NCBI RefSeq assembly: GCF_040643435.1 | Contig: NZ_JBEYUH010000004.1 | Location: forward strand, 248,001 to 312,000 | DNA: 64,000 nt | Source of the DNA: Rhodococcus sp040643435 | Lineage (GTDB): Bacteria > Actinomycetota > Actinomycetes > Mycobacteriales > Mycobacteriaceae | Direction: 5' to 3' | Part shown: positions 50,634-59,306 of the stretch, one piece after another | How positions within the stretch are numbered: the first letter of the stretch is position 1 | Layout of the letters: each line of letters opens with the position of its first letter | Notes under the pieces: generated by a model | What the model saw: only the letters and a program-made list of their open reading frames with translations | The model's database searches: none | What the model was told of the DNA's origin: nothing | Translations under genes and position numbers: made by a program

Positions 50634-51836
50634 ATGGCGTTCTATCGACAGCTCGGTTTCATTCCGCCGAAGCGTCACACCCAGCATCGTGACGAGAACG
50701 GCGACCTGTACTACGAAGAGCTCATGGGCGAGGAGGGCTTCTCGTCCGACTCGGCGCTGCTCTACCACCGGTACATTCCCTCGGCGCTCGTCGACGCCAC
50801 CGAGTGGAAGCTGCCCGATCAGACCACCACGCCCAACCATCCGCTCAAGCCGCGGCACCTGAAGCTGCACGACCTGTTCCCCGAAACAGTCTGGGCGGAA
50901 ACGGATGTCGTGACCGGTCGCCGCCTGATCCTCGGCAACGCAGATGTCCGGCTCTCGTACGTGGTGTCGAAGAAGCCGTCACCCCTGTACCGCAACGTCG
51001 TCGGCGACGAGATGGTCTACGTCGAGTCCGGCGCCGCCACCGTCGAGACCGTCTTCGGTCCGCTCGAAGCGAAGGCCGGCGACTACGTCCTGCTGCCGAT
51101 GGCGACCACCCACCGCTGGGTCCCGAAGGGCGACGAGCCGCTGCGTGCCTACACCATCGAGGCGAACAGCCATATCGTCCCGCCGAAGCGATACCTGTCG
51201 AAGTTCGGACAGTTCCTCGAACACGCACCCTTCTGTGAGCGCGACCTGCACGGCCCGACCGAACTGGTGCAGGTCGAGGAGGAGAACGTCGAGGTTCTCG
51301 TAAAGCACCGCACCTCGCACGGCATCGTCGGAACCCGCTACGTGATGCCCCATCACCCCTTCGACGTCGTGGGCTGGGACGGTTGCCTGTATCCCTACAC
51401 GTTCTCGATCCACGACTACGAGCCCATCACCGGCCGTGTCCACCAGCCGCCGCCGGCGCATCAGGCGTTCGAGGGCAACAACTTCGTCATCTGCAACTTC
51501 GTGCCCCGCAAGGTGGACTACCACCCCCTGGCCGTTCCCGTGCCGTACTACCACTCGAATGTCGACTCCGACGAGGTGATGTTCTACTGCGGCGGAGACT
51601 ACGAGGCCCGCAAGGGTTCCGGCATCGGTCAGGGATCGATCTCCGTCCATCCGGGTGGTCATGCGCACGGCCCGCAGCCGGGTGCCTACGAACGCAGCAT
51701 CGGCGTCGAGTTCTTCGACGAACTCGCCGTCATGGTCGACACCTTCCGCCCGCTCGAACTCGGTGAGGGGGCGCTCGCGTGTGAGGATGCCGCCTACGCG
51801 GGGAGCTGGAGCCGCAACGCGGGGTCCGGAAAATGA
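50634..51836 (+). CDS. hmgA: Homogentisate 1,2-dioxygenase
   Basis: This enzyme opens the homogentisate ring to give maleylacetoacetate. The 400-aa protein matches the actinobacterial form of the family: MAFYRQLGFIPPKRHTQHRDE at the start, a cupin core (EMVYVESGAATVET...GDYVLLPMATTHRW) and a C-terminal iron-binding region (YHSNVDSDEVMFYCGGDY; SVHPGGHAHGPQPG). It is the first gene of a three-gene operon whose joins overlap by ATGA. The upstream step, hppD, is at 28.3 kb. Confidence 0.92.
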   Translation: MAFYRQLGFIPPKRHTQHRDENGDLYYEELMGEEGFSSDSALLYHRYIPSALVDATEWKLPDQTTTPNHPLKPRHLKLHDLFPETVWAETDVVTGRRLILGNADVRLSYVVSKKPSPLYRNVVGDEMVYVESGAATVETVFGPLEAKAGDYVLLPMATTHRWVPKGDEPLRAYTIEANSHIVPPKRYLSKFGQFLEHAPFCERDLHGPTELVQVEEENVEVLVKHRTSHGIVGTRYVMPHHPFDVVGWDGCLYPYTFSIHDYEPITGRVHQPPPAHQAFEGNNFVICNFVPRKVDYHPLAVPVPYYHSNVDSDEVMFYCGGDYEARKGSGIGQGSISVHPGGHAHGPQPGAYERSIGVEFFDELAVMVDTFRPLELGEGALACEDAAYAGSWSRNAGSGK

Positions 51837-52714
51837 GTTTCGGTCCTCTTCTCACGGGATTGTGCGACGACGCAGCGCTCTTCCCTCCCGGAAACGCCCC
51901 GCTGCCTGTCGCCGTCCCCGCACACGCCGAGCACCGTTCTGCCGCATACGCGCCACTGGTCGGAGCGTTCGTCTTCCCGGTGGGTCGACTCGACGAACTC
52001 GAGGAGTACCTCGCGCAGCATCCGTATCCGGGTGAGCTGTCCCTGAGCCTGACCGCCCCCACCGGTACCGACGCGGTCGGACCCGCGCTGGAGAAGGTCG
52101 AGGCGCTGGACTCGGTTTCCGTCGTGGCGCTCGAGATCGCAGTTCCCGCAGAACAATCCGTAGACGAGCTGTTCTCGGCGCTCGGCGAGATCGCGGTGGC
52201 GAATCCGGAAGTGGATGTCTTCGTCGAGGTCCCGCGGGACGAGCGTCGTGCCGAGATTCTGGCCCGTTTGGCCGGGACGCCCTACGCGGCCAAGTTCCGC
52301 ACCGGTGGCATCGTGGCGGAGGCATACCCGGACGAGGACGAACTCGCCGCGGCAATCACCACGGTGGTCACCACAGGAGTGCCGTTCAAGGCGACCGCCG
52401 GACTGCATCATGCAGTGCGCAACACCGATCCGAAGACGGGATTCGAACAGCACGGATTCGTGAATCTGCTGGCCGCGGTGGACGCGGTGCTGGGCGGAGC
52501 CGACACCGGCGAGGTCGCCACCGTGCTCGCCGACCGCGACGGGGGTGCGCTCTCCGCACGCCTCCGTGAACTGTCCGACGACCGGGCCGCGGAGGTCCGG
52601 CGCCGTTTCCTGTCGTACGGCACCTGCAGCATCGCCGAGCCTCTCGAGGACCTGTTCGGCCTGTCGCTGGTGTCGTCGACGGTTTTCCCGATCACCGAAG
52701 GAACGAACGCATGA
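51833..52714 (+). CDS. Conserved protein of unknown function between hmgA and fahA
   Basis: This 293-aa soluble protein begins FGPLLTGLCDDAALFPPGNA and has an alternating helix-strand pattern with FRTGGIVAEAYPDEDELAAAI and KATAGLHHAVRN. I do not recognise a family. It is tightly coupled on both sides, so its product should serve homogentisate catabolism. Maleylacetoacetate isomerase, the missing step between hmgA and fahA, has no recognisable gene here. This protein lacks a visible glutathione-transferase or DinB pattern, so replacing that enzyme is only a possibility. Confidence 0.7.
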   Translation: MSFGPLLTGLCDDAALFPPGNAPLPVAVPAHAEHRSAAYAPLVGAFVFPVGRLDELEEYLAQHPYPGELSLSLTAPTGTDAVGPALEKVEALDSVSVVALEIAVPAEQSVDELFSALGEIAVANPEVDVFVEVPRDERRAEILARLAGTPYAAKFRTGGIVAEAYPDEDELAAAITTVVTTGVPFKATAGLHHAVRNTDPKTGFEQHGFVNLLAAVDAVLGGADTGEVATVLADRDGGALSARLRELSDDRAAEVRRRFLSYGTCSIAEPLEDLFGLSLVSSTVFPITEGTNA

Positions 52715-53895
52715 CCACCATCGCTATTCCGGAGGGTTCGCTCTTCGGCATCGACAACCTCCCGTACGGGATATTCTCCACCGCCGACACCGAACCCCGA
52801 GTGGGTGTCCGGGTCGGGGATTCGGTTCTCGACCTGAGCCGTGTCTTCGAGGATGACGTCGTGTTCGCCGAACCGTCGCTCAATGCCTTCATGGCGCAGG
52901 GCCGCGCACGGTGGGACGAAGTCCGCGCTGCGATCAAGGAACTCGTGACCGGTGACGTCGCCGACGACGCCGTCTTCGATGTCGCCGATGTGACGATGCA
53001 CCTGCCGATCGAGGTGGCCGACTACGTCGACTTCTACGCGTCCGAGAACCATGCGTCGAACCTCGGCCGGTTGTTCCGCCCGCAGAACCCCGATCCGCTG
53101 ATGCCGAACTGGAAGCACCTGCCCGTGGGCTACCACGGCCGATCCAGCACCGTCGTGACCTCGGGTGTGGACATCGTGCGGCCGTGCGGTCAGCGCAAGG
53201 GCCCGAACGATCCTGCTCCGGTGTTCGGTCCGTCGATCCGCCTGGACATCGAAGCCGAGATGGGCTTCATCGTCGGTGTCGGTTCACCGATGGGGTCGCA
53301 GATCCGTCCCGACGAGTTCGCCGACCACTGCTTCGGTGCCGTGATCCTCAACGACTGGTCGGCCCGCGACATCCAGGCGTGGGAGTACGTGCCGCTCGGC
53401 CCGAACCTCGGGAAGTCCTTCGCGACTTCGATCTCCCCGTGGGTGGTGCCGCTCGCCGCGCTCGAAGCTGCACGCATCGATACGCCGGTGCAGGATCCCG
53501 AACCGTTGCCGTATCTGAAGGGCACCGAGAAGTGGGGCCTGGACATCGATCTCGAGGTCGAGTGGAACGGCCACGTCGTCTCACGCCCGCCCTACGCGCA
53601 GATGTACTGGTCACCGGCACAGATGCTGGCCCACACCTCGGTCAACGGTGCCGCCACCCGCACCGGTGACCTGTTCGGATCCGGCACGATCTCGGGACCG
53701 GAGAAGGACCAGCGCGGCGCGTTCATCGAACTCACCTGGGGTGGAGCAGAACCCGTTCAGGTCGGTGACGAGACCCGGACCTTCATCGAGGACGGGGACG
53801 AGATCGCCATCTCCGCAACCGCTCCCGGACCGAATGGCACCCGTATCGGCTTCGGCGAGGTCCGCACCCGCATTCTTCCCGCAACAGGGGAATAG
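52711..53895 (+). CDS. fahA: Fumarylacetoacetase
   Basis: This enzyme splits fumarylacetoacetate into fumarate and acetoacetate. The 394-aa protein has the N-terminal SH3-like domain (FGIDNLPYGIFS) and the FAH catalytic domain: DFYASENHASNLGRLFR, PVGYHGRSSTVV, DIEAEMGFIVG, FGAVILNDWSARDIQAWEYVPLGP and the metal-binding acids therein. It completes the pathway begun by hppD. Its start overlaps the previous stop, and a strong hairpin follows. Confidence 0.95.
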   Translation: MTTIAIPEGSLFGIDNLPYGIFSTADTEPRVGVRVGDSVLDLSRVFEDDVVFAEPSLNAFMAQGRARWDEVRAAIKELVTGDVADDAVFDVADVTMHLPIEVADYVDFYASENHASNLGRLFRPQNPDPLMPNWKHLPVGYHGRSSTVVTSGVDIVRPCGQRKGPNDPAPVFGPSIRLDIEAEMGFIVGVGSPMGSQIRPDEFADHCFGAVILNDWSARDIQAWEYVPLGPNLGKSFATSISPWVVPLAALEAARIDTPVQDPEPLPYLKGTEKWGLDIDLEVEWNGHVVSRPPYAQMYWSPAQMLAHTSVNGAATRTGDLFGSGTISGPEKDQRGAFIELTWGGAEPVQVGDETRTFIEDGDEIAISATAPGPNGTRIGFGEVRTRILPATGE

Positions 53896-53939
53896 AAGGT
53901 CCGCGTCGAGCCGGAGCGCCACCGGCCGGACCGTCCGAC

Positions 53940-53970
53940 GATGCCCGGAACCCACAAGGTTCCGGGCATC
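53940..53970. terminator. Bidirectional terminator between fahA and Xre gene
   Basis: GATGCCCGGAACC pairs perfectly with GGTTCCGGGCATC across a five-base loop, a 13-bp stem 45 bases past the fahA stop and 18 bases past the convergent Xre gene stop. It can end both transcripts. Confidence 0.85.
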
Positions 53971-53987
53971 GCTGCGTTGCGGCTCGA

Positions 53988-54206
53988 TCAGTCGACCGAA
54001 AGAATCTCTCCCACAGAACAATCCAGCACACGACACAGAGCGGTGAGGGTGGAGAACCGGATCGCGCGGGCACGTCCGTTCTTCAGCACCGACAGGTTGA
54101 CGACGCTGACACCCACCTGCTCCGCCAGTTCCGTCAAGGTCATCCCTCGCTCCGCGAGGAGTTCGTCGAGGTGACACCGCACGGCATGCTCGGCCTCCGG
54201 GGGCAT
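53988..54206 (-). CDS. Small Xre/Cro-type regulator (YozG-like)
   Basis: This 72-aa helix-turn-helix protein reads LDELLAERGMTLTELAEQVGVSVVNLSVLKNGRARAIRFSTLTALCRVLDCSVGEIL, the YozG-like form. Such genes are usually paired with a DUF2975 membrane protein, as here; the start overlaps the DUF2975 stop by one base. It may bind the repeated palindromes upstream of the pair. Confidence 0.88.
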   Translation of the reverse strand: MPPEAEHAVRCHLDELLAERGMTLTELAEQVGVSVVNLSVLKNGRARAIRFSTLTALCRVLDCSVGEILSVD

Positions 54207-54862
54207 CAGACGAGCCCTTCGTTGTCGCGTGCCATGCGGTTACCGATCCGCAGGACCACGGCCACCGCCGAGAGCGCCATGCAGAAGACGTAGGCGTACC
54301 AGAATTCGGGACCGAGCGGCGCGTTCTCGAGCATATCGTTCATACCCACGTCCCGGATCAGCATGTTGGTGCCCAGGGTGCGGGGAATCGTGGGGACGAT
54401 GATGGTCGCTATCGCCACGATCGACGCGATCCACACCAGGCGGATCACCCCCTGATCGAACAGCCGGCCTCGGACGAACCGCACCACGATCCAGCTCAGC
54501 AGGCCCAGAGCGGACAGGTAACCGAGAGTCTGCAGCGCTTCGGCCGCGCGGAGGAATCCGACGGTGACGGGCGAGAGGGAGTCGGTGGACACGTCGACGA
54601 CGACGGTCGAGGCGATTTCGACGCCGGCGTCCGTTGGCGTCGCCAGTGCCGGCGGAGCCGTGTCGCCGAACTCCACCCGTGCTGTCACGATGCCGTCGCC
54701 GAGGGAGTGCACGAGTGTGTGGATGTAGGTGGCGAGCACGATCAGTGCGGTGAGGGCGAAGACCGCGAGTGAGGCCCACAGGTCGGTGCGGTCCTTCTTC
54801 GAGGTCTCGGTGGGGGAGACCGCACCGGGGGCGGCGTCTGCGCTTTCGGACATGGGTTTCAT
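54206..54862 (-). CDS. DUF2975 membrane protein
   Basis: This 218-aa protein has four membrane segments (about 30-48, 105-127, 140-160 and 187-207) with an extracytoplasmic loop of about 60 residues between the first and second. This is the DUF2975 layout. With the Xre protein it forms a two-gene unit common in Gram-positive bacteria, whose physiological role is unclear to me. The ATG at 54862 follows GGAG at six bases. Confidence 0.85.
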   Translation of the reverse strand: MKPMSESADAAPGAVSPTETSKKDRTDLWASLAVFALTALIVLATYIHTLVHSLGDGIVTARVEFGDTAPPALATPTDAGVEIASTVVVDVSTDSLSPVTVGFLRAAEALQTLGYLSALGLLSWIVVRFVRGRLFDQGVIRLVWIASIVAIATIIVPTIPRTLGTNMLIRDVGMNDMLENAPLGPEFWYAYVFCMALSAVAVVLRIGNRMARDNEGLV

Positions 54863-54890
54863 GGTCGTCTCCGAACTTCTCGCACGGCGG

Positions 54891-54941
54891 ACTATCGATT
54901 ATCGATAGTATCGACAATCGTTATACCCATCGACAAACGAT
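54891..54941. promoter_or_regulatory. Cluster of ATCGAT/TATCGA palindromes before DUF2975-Xre genes
   Basis: A perfect 19-base palindrome (ACTATCGAT-T-ATCGATAGT, 54891-54909) is followed by TATCGACAATCGTTATA (54909-54925) and by ATCG-ACAAA-CGAT (54929-54941). Three related dyads in 51 bases directly before the gene pair suggest cooperative binding by the Xre protein. Confidence 0.65.
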
Positions 54942-54959
54942 ATGTCCAGAGGTGGTGGG

Positions 54960-55688
54960 TCACCGAATCTCGACCGCGTCGCCCTCGGCGATCGTGCCTT
55001 CCGCTCGGACGGTCGCGTACACGCCGATGCAGGGCGCGGGCTTCTCGTCCGGGAGAGTGGGCACCTGATGGATCTTCATGAGGTCGCGCAGCATGTCCCT
55101 CCTGGCCGGAACCTCCTGATGGTCGAGGGTCACCATGACGCACCTGGCGGTGCGTTTGCTGGGCTCGAGCACAGCTGCGCTCATGGTGACCTTGCGCCCG
55201 ATCCAGTCGTCCTCGACGAAGCCGGCGGGACCTGACGTGGCGACGACGATCTGCGGCCGGAAGCGCCGCAGCGCCACGTCCGCGGGTTCCCCGGTGCCGA
55301 GGGCGTCGACCGCGGCCCGCGACACCAGGTGCAGTGGTGCCTCGTCGTACGACCGTGGCTGCGCTTCGAGCCGAACGGGTCGTCCGACGACCTGCGACAG
55401 CAGATCGTGTACTTCCCGGTCGCAGCCGCGGACCGTCGTGCCGTCGGGCAGGACGAGTTCGAGAGCCTCGGGGTCGCGAGCATCGGTATCGTCGACGATC
55501 CGTGCCGCGCAGCTCAGCAGGACTCCGAATCGGCGAAATTTCTTCGCGCTGACGATATTTCCCGAATCGGAATCGACCACCGCCCACACATGGTCGCCGC
55601 GCACGCCGTCGGCCTCGATCGTTGCCGCGTCGATCCGCTCACCACCGAACGACTTCACCGGGTAACGCCACAACTGATCTATATGCAC
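54960..55688 (-). CDS. MOSC-domain protein
   Basis: This 242-aa protein has the MOSC N-terminal beta barrel (HIDQLWRYPVKSFGGERIDAATIEADGVRGDHVWAVVD) and the MOSC core (LRRFRPQIVVATSGPAGFVEDDW...CVMVTLDHQEV...CIGVYATVRAEGTIAEGD) including the conserved cysteine of the family in RTARCVMVT. MOSC proteins handle sulfur or bind molybdenum cofactor, often reducing N-hydroxylated compounds. The GTG start at 55688 lacks a good ribosome-binding site and is tentative. Confidence 0.85.
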   Translation of the reverse strand: MHIDQLWRYPVKSFGGERIDAATIEADGVRGDHVWAVVDSDSGNIVSAKKFRRFGVLLSCAARIVDDTDARDPEALELVLPDGTTVRGCDREVHDLLSQVVGRPVRLEAQPRSYDEAPLHLVSRAAVDALGTGEPADVALRRFRPQIVVATSGPAGFVEDDWIGRKVTMSAAVLEPSKRTARCVMVTLDHQEVPARRDMLRDLMKIHQVPTLPDEKPAPCIGVYATVRAEGTIAEGDAVEIR

Positions 55689-55795
55689 GGAATACGAGCA
55701 TAGGGGCTGCGCGCGCGCCAGGAGGGTGACCGATTTCGCGACGGATCTCGCGCGCTCGCACATGACGTGGACCACACGGTCGCTAGGGTGGCGGC

Positions 55796-56770
55796 ATGAC
55801 GGAGAACACAACGAGACGATGGGGCCTGACCATTCCCCTCGACGGCATCCCGCTTCCCGACCAACGTCGCATCATCGAGGAACTGCCCGACCTCGGTTAC
55901 ACGGACGTGTGGTCGTCCGAGGCGGGCGCGGCGGACGCATTCACACCGCTCACCCTTGCGAGTGTCTGGGCGCCGTCGCTGCGCCTCGGAACGGCGATCG
56001 TCCCCGTCTACACCCGCGGTCCGGCAACGCTCGCGATGTCGGCGGCGTCGCTGGCGTCTGCGGCTCCCGGACGTTTCGTCCTCGGGGTGGGCACCTCGTC
56101 CGATGTGATCGTCGAGAAGTGGAACGGCATCGACTTCGACGAGCCGTACAAGCGTGCCCGCGACACTCTGCGGTTCCTACGGGCGGCCCTCTCCGGGGAG
56201 AAGGTCACCGAGAAGTACGACACGTTCGCCATCGACGGATTTCGTGCGGGGCTCGTCGCCGAACCGGCACCGCCCCTGCTGCTGGCCGCCCTGCGGCCCG
56301 GCATGCTCCGGCTGGCCGGCCGCGAAGCCGACGGCGCCATCGTCAACTGGCTCTCGGTGGACGACGTCCGGACCGTCGCGCCGTATGTGCACGAAGGCGG
56401 CGAGGGCAGGGAGATCGTGGCCCGGGTGTTCGTGTTGCCCGGTTTCGACACCGACACCGCCCGCGCCATCGGCCGACGCATGATCGCCGCCTATATGAAT
56501 GTCCCCGTGTATCGGGCATTCCACGAATTCTTGGGTCGCTCCGAGGATTTCGCGGCGATGTGGAAGCTCTGGGCAGAAGGCGACCGCAAGGGTGCCCTCG
56601 AAGCGATCCCCGATCATGTCGTGGACGCTCTGGTGATCCATGGTGAACCGGAGGCCTGCCGCGAGCATGTGGAGCGGTACATGGAAGCCGGCGTAACGAC
56701 ACCTGCGATCGCGCTCGTCCCGGCCGGCGACCCGATTCCGATGATTCGGGCCCTCGCACCACGGCGATGA
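55796..56770 (+). CDS. Luciferase-like (LLM class) F420-dependent-type oxidoreductase
   Basis: This 324-aa protein has the TIM-barrel pattern of the luciferase-like family: WGLTIPLDGIPLPDQRRIIEELPDLGYTDVWSSEA, LRLGTAIVPVYTRGPATLAMSAASLASAAPGRFVLGVGTSS and PLLLAALRPGMLRLAGREADGAIVNW. The pattern is close to F420-dependent mycobacterial enzymes, so F420 is a more likely cofactor than FMN. The substrate is unknown. It is divergent from the MOSC gene and lies upstream of acyl-CoA genes. Confidence 0.85.
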   Translation: MTENTTRRWGLTIPLDGIPLPDQRRIIEELPDLGYTDVWSSEAGAADAFTPLTLASVWAPSLRLGTAIVPVYTRGPATLAMSAASLASAAPGRFVLGVGTSSDVIVEKWNGIDFDEPYKRARDTLRFLRAALSGEKVTEKYDTFAIDGFRAGLVAEPAPPLLLAALRPGMLRLAGREADGAIVNWLSVDDVRTVAPYVHEGGEGREIVARVFVLPGFDTDTARAIGRRMIAAYMNVPVYRAFHEFLGRSEDFAAMWKLWAEGDRKGALEAIPDHVVDALVIHGEPEACREHVERYMEAGVTTPAIALVPAGDPIPMIRALAPRR

Positions 56771-56890
56771 TCCGTACATTGGGTGTGAGGGGAGGCGGGG
56801 CGGTGGTATCGCCGACGATGTGCATGCATGCCCGGACGGACCGCGGCAGGACGGGTGGTGCGCCCCGCGCCCATCCGGCAGGCTGACCGT

Positions 56891-57688
56891 ATGACCGAGA
56901 CTTCCGGAACCGAAACCACCGCACCCGTGCTGATCGCCGTGGACGACGCCAGTGGAATCGGCGTACTCACACTGGATCGTCCGCGGGAGCGCAACCCGCT
57001 TTCCGTACACGCGATGCGAGAGGTGATCGCAGGCCTGACGGCGCTGTCGGCGGACTCGAAGGTGATCGTGGTCCGCGCAGAAGGCCCGGTCTTCTCCGCC
57101 GGCCACGACCTGCGGGAAATGATCGGCCGTACGCTCGACGAGGAACGTGCGATCTTCGAGACCTGCAACGAGATGATGCGGACGGTGCAATCGATCCCGC
57201 AACCGGTGATCGCATCGGTGCAGGGAACGGCGCTCGCGGCGGGTTGTCAGCTGGTAGCCGCATGCGATCTCGCCGTCGCGGCCACGGACGCACGGTTCGG
57301 TACCCCCGGGGTGCGGATCGGGTTGTTCTGTTCGACACCGATGGTCGCGGTCAGTCGTGCGATCGGACGCAAACGGGCGCTTCAGATGCTGCTCACCGGT
57401 GAGACGGTCGACGCGCGGACCGCCGCGGACTGGGGGCTGGTGAACCACGTCGTCGAGCCGGAAGCGCTGGAGACCGCGACCACCGAACTCGCCCTCAGGA
57501 TCGCGAGTGCGTCGCCCGCGACGATCCGGATCGGTAAGGAAGCGTTCTACCGCCAGATCGACCTGCCGCAGGAGACGGCGTACGCGGCGATGGCGGAGAC
57601 GATGGCGTCGAACGCGATGATCGAGGACGCTCAGGAAGGAATGACTGCATTCGTCGAGAAGCGTGCACCGATCTGGCAGGGGCGCTGA
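56891..57688 (+). CDS. Enoyl-CoA hydratase/isomerase family protein
   Basis: This 265-aa crotonase-fold protein has the oxyanion-hole segments FSAGHDLREM and QGTALAAGCQLVAACDLAVA, with GTPGVRIGLFCSTPMVAV after it. One of the two catalytic glutamates of classical hydratases is not obvious (the segment reads VRIGLFCS), so it may be an isomerase or another crotonase-type enzyme. It precedes the acyl-CoA ligase and dehydrogenase genes. Confidence 0.85.
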   Translation: MTETSGTETTAPVLIAVDDASGIGVLTLDRPRERNPLSVHAMREVIAGLTALSADSKVIVVRAEGPVFSAGHDLREMIGRTLDEERAIFETCNEMMRTVQSIPQPVIASVQGTALAAGCQLVAACDLAVAATDARFGTPGVRIGLFCSTPMVAVSRAIGRKRALQMLLTGETVDARTAADWGLVNHVVEPEALETATTELALRIASASPATIRIGKEAFYRQIDLPQETAYAAMAETMASNAMIEDAQEGMTAFVEKRAPIWQGR

Positions 57689-57744
57689 ACTCGGCGATCG
57701 CTGAACCTGGACTATATGGTTGGACGTCCTATAACCTTCGCTCC

Positions 57745-59262
57745 ATGACCACCGATCCGCGTCGGAGCACTGTCGACGGCATCCTCCACCGCACCGCCGC
57801 GCGTTACCCGGACCGCGTCGCGCTGCGCTTCGGTGACCGGGAGTTCACCTACCGCGAACTCGACGACGCGGTCACCCGGTCCGCCGCCCACCTGCTTTCT
57901 CTCGGGCTGAGCAGCGGCGACCGTGTGGCCGCCTACGGCACGAATTCCGACGCCTATGCGATCGGTTATCTCGCCGCCGCACGTGCCGGACTGGTGCACG
58001 TGCCGATCAACTACGCACTGAGCGGTGAAGAACTGTCGTACCTGCTCGGTCAGTCGGGCGCGAAGGCAGTGCTCGTGGATCCCGCTTTGGCGGACAACCT
58101 CCGGCAGGTGCTTGCCGAGATACCGGCCGAGACCGTCGTGCCCCTGCGGGACGCCGACGATTCGCTGCTGTCGGTGGCGCAGTCCGGCGCCGTGCCGGCG
58201 CTCGACGTGACCGTCGCCGACACCGATCTCGTGCAGCTGCTCTACACATCCGGTACGACGTCGAAGCCCAAGGGCGCCATGATGACCCACCGGGCGCTGA
58301 TCTTCGAGTACGTCTCGTCGGTCGAGGCGCTCGACCTGTCCGCGGACGACGACCCGCTCGTGTGCATGCCGCTCTATCATTCGGCCGCCATGCACGTCTT
58401 CCTGCTCCCGTATTTCGCGGTCGGTGCGACCGTGCGATTGCTGCCCGCACCCGATGTCGCCGAGATTCTCCGGCTGGTCGAGGAGGAAGGCATCGGATCA
58501 CTGTTCCTCGCCCCGACCGTGTGGGTGCCGCTGACCAACCACCCCGATCTCGACACCCGCGACCTGTCGTCGCTGCGCAAGGCGCAGTACGGGGCGTCGA
58601 TCATGCCCGTCACCGTCCTCGAACGACTTCGCAGTCGATACCCCGATCTCGGCTTCTACAACTGTTTCGGGCAGTCCGAGATCGGCCCGCTCGCCACCGT
58701 GCTCCGCCCCGAGGAGCACGACGCGCGTCCCGCCTCGTGCGGCCGGGCGGTGCTGTTCGTCGAAACCCGTGTCGTCGACGCCGAGGGTAACGACGTTCCC
58801 GATGGTGAACCCGGCGAGATCCTCTACCGCTCACCGCAATTGTGCCTCGGCTACTGGGAGAACCCGGACGCCACCGAAGAAGCGTTCCGCGACGGATGGT
58901 TCCATTCCGGCGACCTCGTCACCCGGGACGAAGCAGGATTCATCACCGTCGTGGACCGCATCAAGGACGTCATCAACACCGGCGGCATCCTCGTCGCCTC
59001 GCGCGAGGTCGAGGACGCGATCTACACGCACTCGGCTGTCGCGGAAGTCGCCGTGATCGGCACCCCCGACGACAAGTGGATCGAGGCGGTCACCGCGGTG
59101 GTCGTACTCAAGGACGGGCACGAGGTCACCGAGAGCGAATTGACCGATCACGTCAAGCAGCGTCTGGCGCCGTTCAAGGTGCCGAAGAAGGTGCAGTTCG
59201 TGGACACGCTGCCCCGCAACCAGAGCGGAAAACTCCTCAAGCGCGAATTGCGCGGTTCCTGA
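57745..59262 (+). CDS. Acyl-CoA synthetase (AMP-forming)
   Basis: This 505-aa adenylate-forming enzyme activates a carboxylic acid to its CoA thioester. The P-loop-like motif LLYTSGTTSKPKGAMMTH, the motif YNCFGQSEIGPLATVL, GWFHSGDLVTRDEAGFITVVDRIKDVINTGG and the C-terminal catalytic lysine motif PRNQSGKLLKREL are all present. It resembles medium-chain and 3-oxocholest-type ligases; the acid is unknown. It is followed after 44 bases by an acyl-CoA dehydrogenase gene. Confidence 0.92.
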   Translation: MTTDPRRSTVDGILHRTAARYPDRVALRFGDREFTYRELDDAVTRSAAHLLSLGLSSGDRVAAYGTNSDAYAIGYLAAARAGLVHVPINYALSGEELSYLLGQSGAKAVLVDPALADNLRQVLAEIPAETVVPLRDADDSLLSVAQSGAVPALDVTVADTDLVQLLYTSGTTSKPKGAMMTHRALIFEYVSSVEALDLSADDDPLVCMPLYHSAAMHVFLLPYFAVGATVRLLPAPDVAEILRLVEEEGIGSLFLAPTVWVPLTNHPDLDTRDLSSLRKAQYGASIMPVTVLERLRSRYPDLGFYNCFGQSEIGPLATVLRPEEHDARPASCGRAVLFVETRVVDAEGNDVPDGEPGEILYRSPQLCLGYWENPDATEEAFRDGWFHSGDLVTRDEAGFITVVDRIKDVINTGGILVASREVEDAIYTHSAVAEVAVIGTPDDKWIEAVTAVVVLKDGHEVTESELTDHVKQRLAPFKVPKKVQFVDTLPRNQSGKLLKRELRGS

Positions 59263-59306
59263 CTCGATCCCTTCCGATCCGACCCCTGCGAAAAGGAATC
59301 CACCGA

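Noticed and set aside
57700..57740. Operator around GGACGTCC before the acyl-CoA ligase
   Set aside because: Only the eight-base core is symmetric; the flanks TATATGGTT and TATAACC do not form a convincing dyad.
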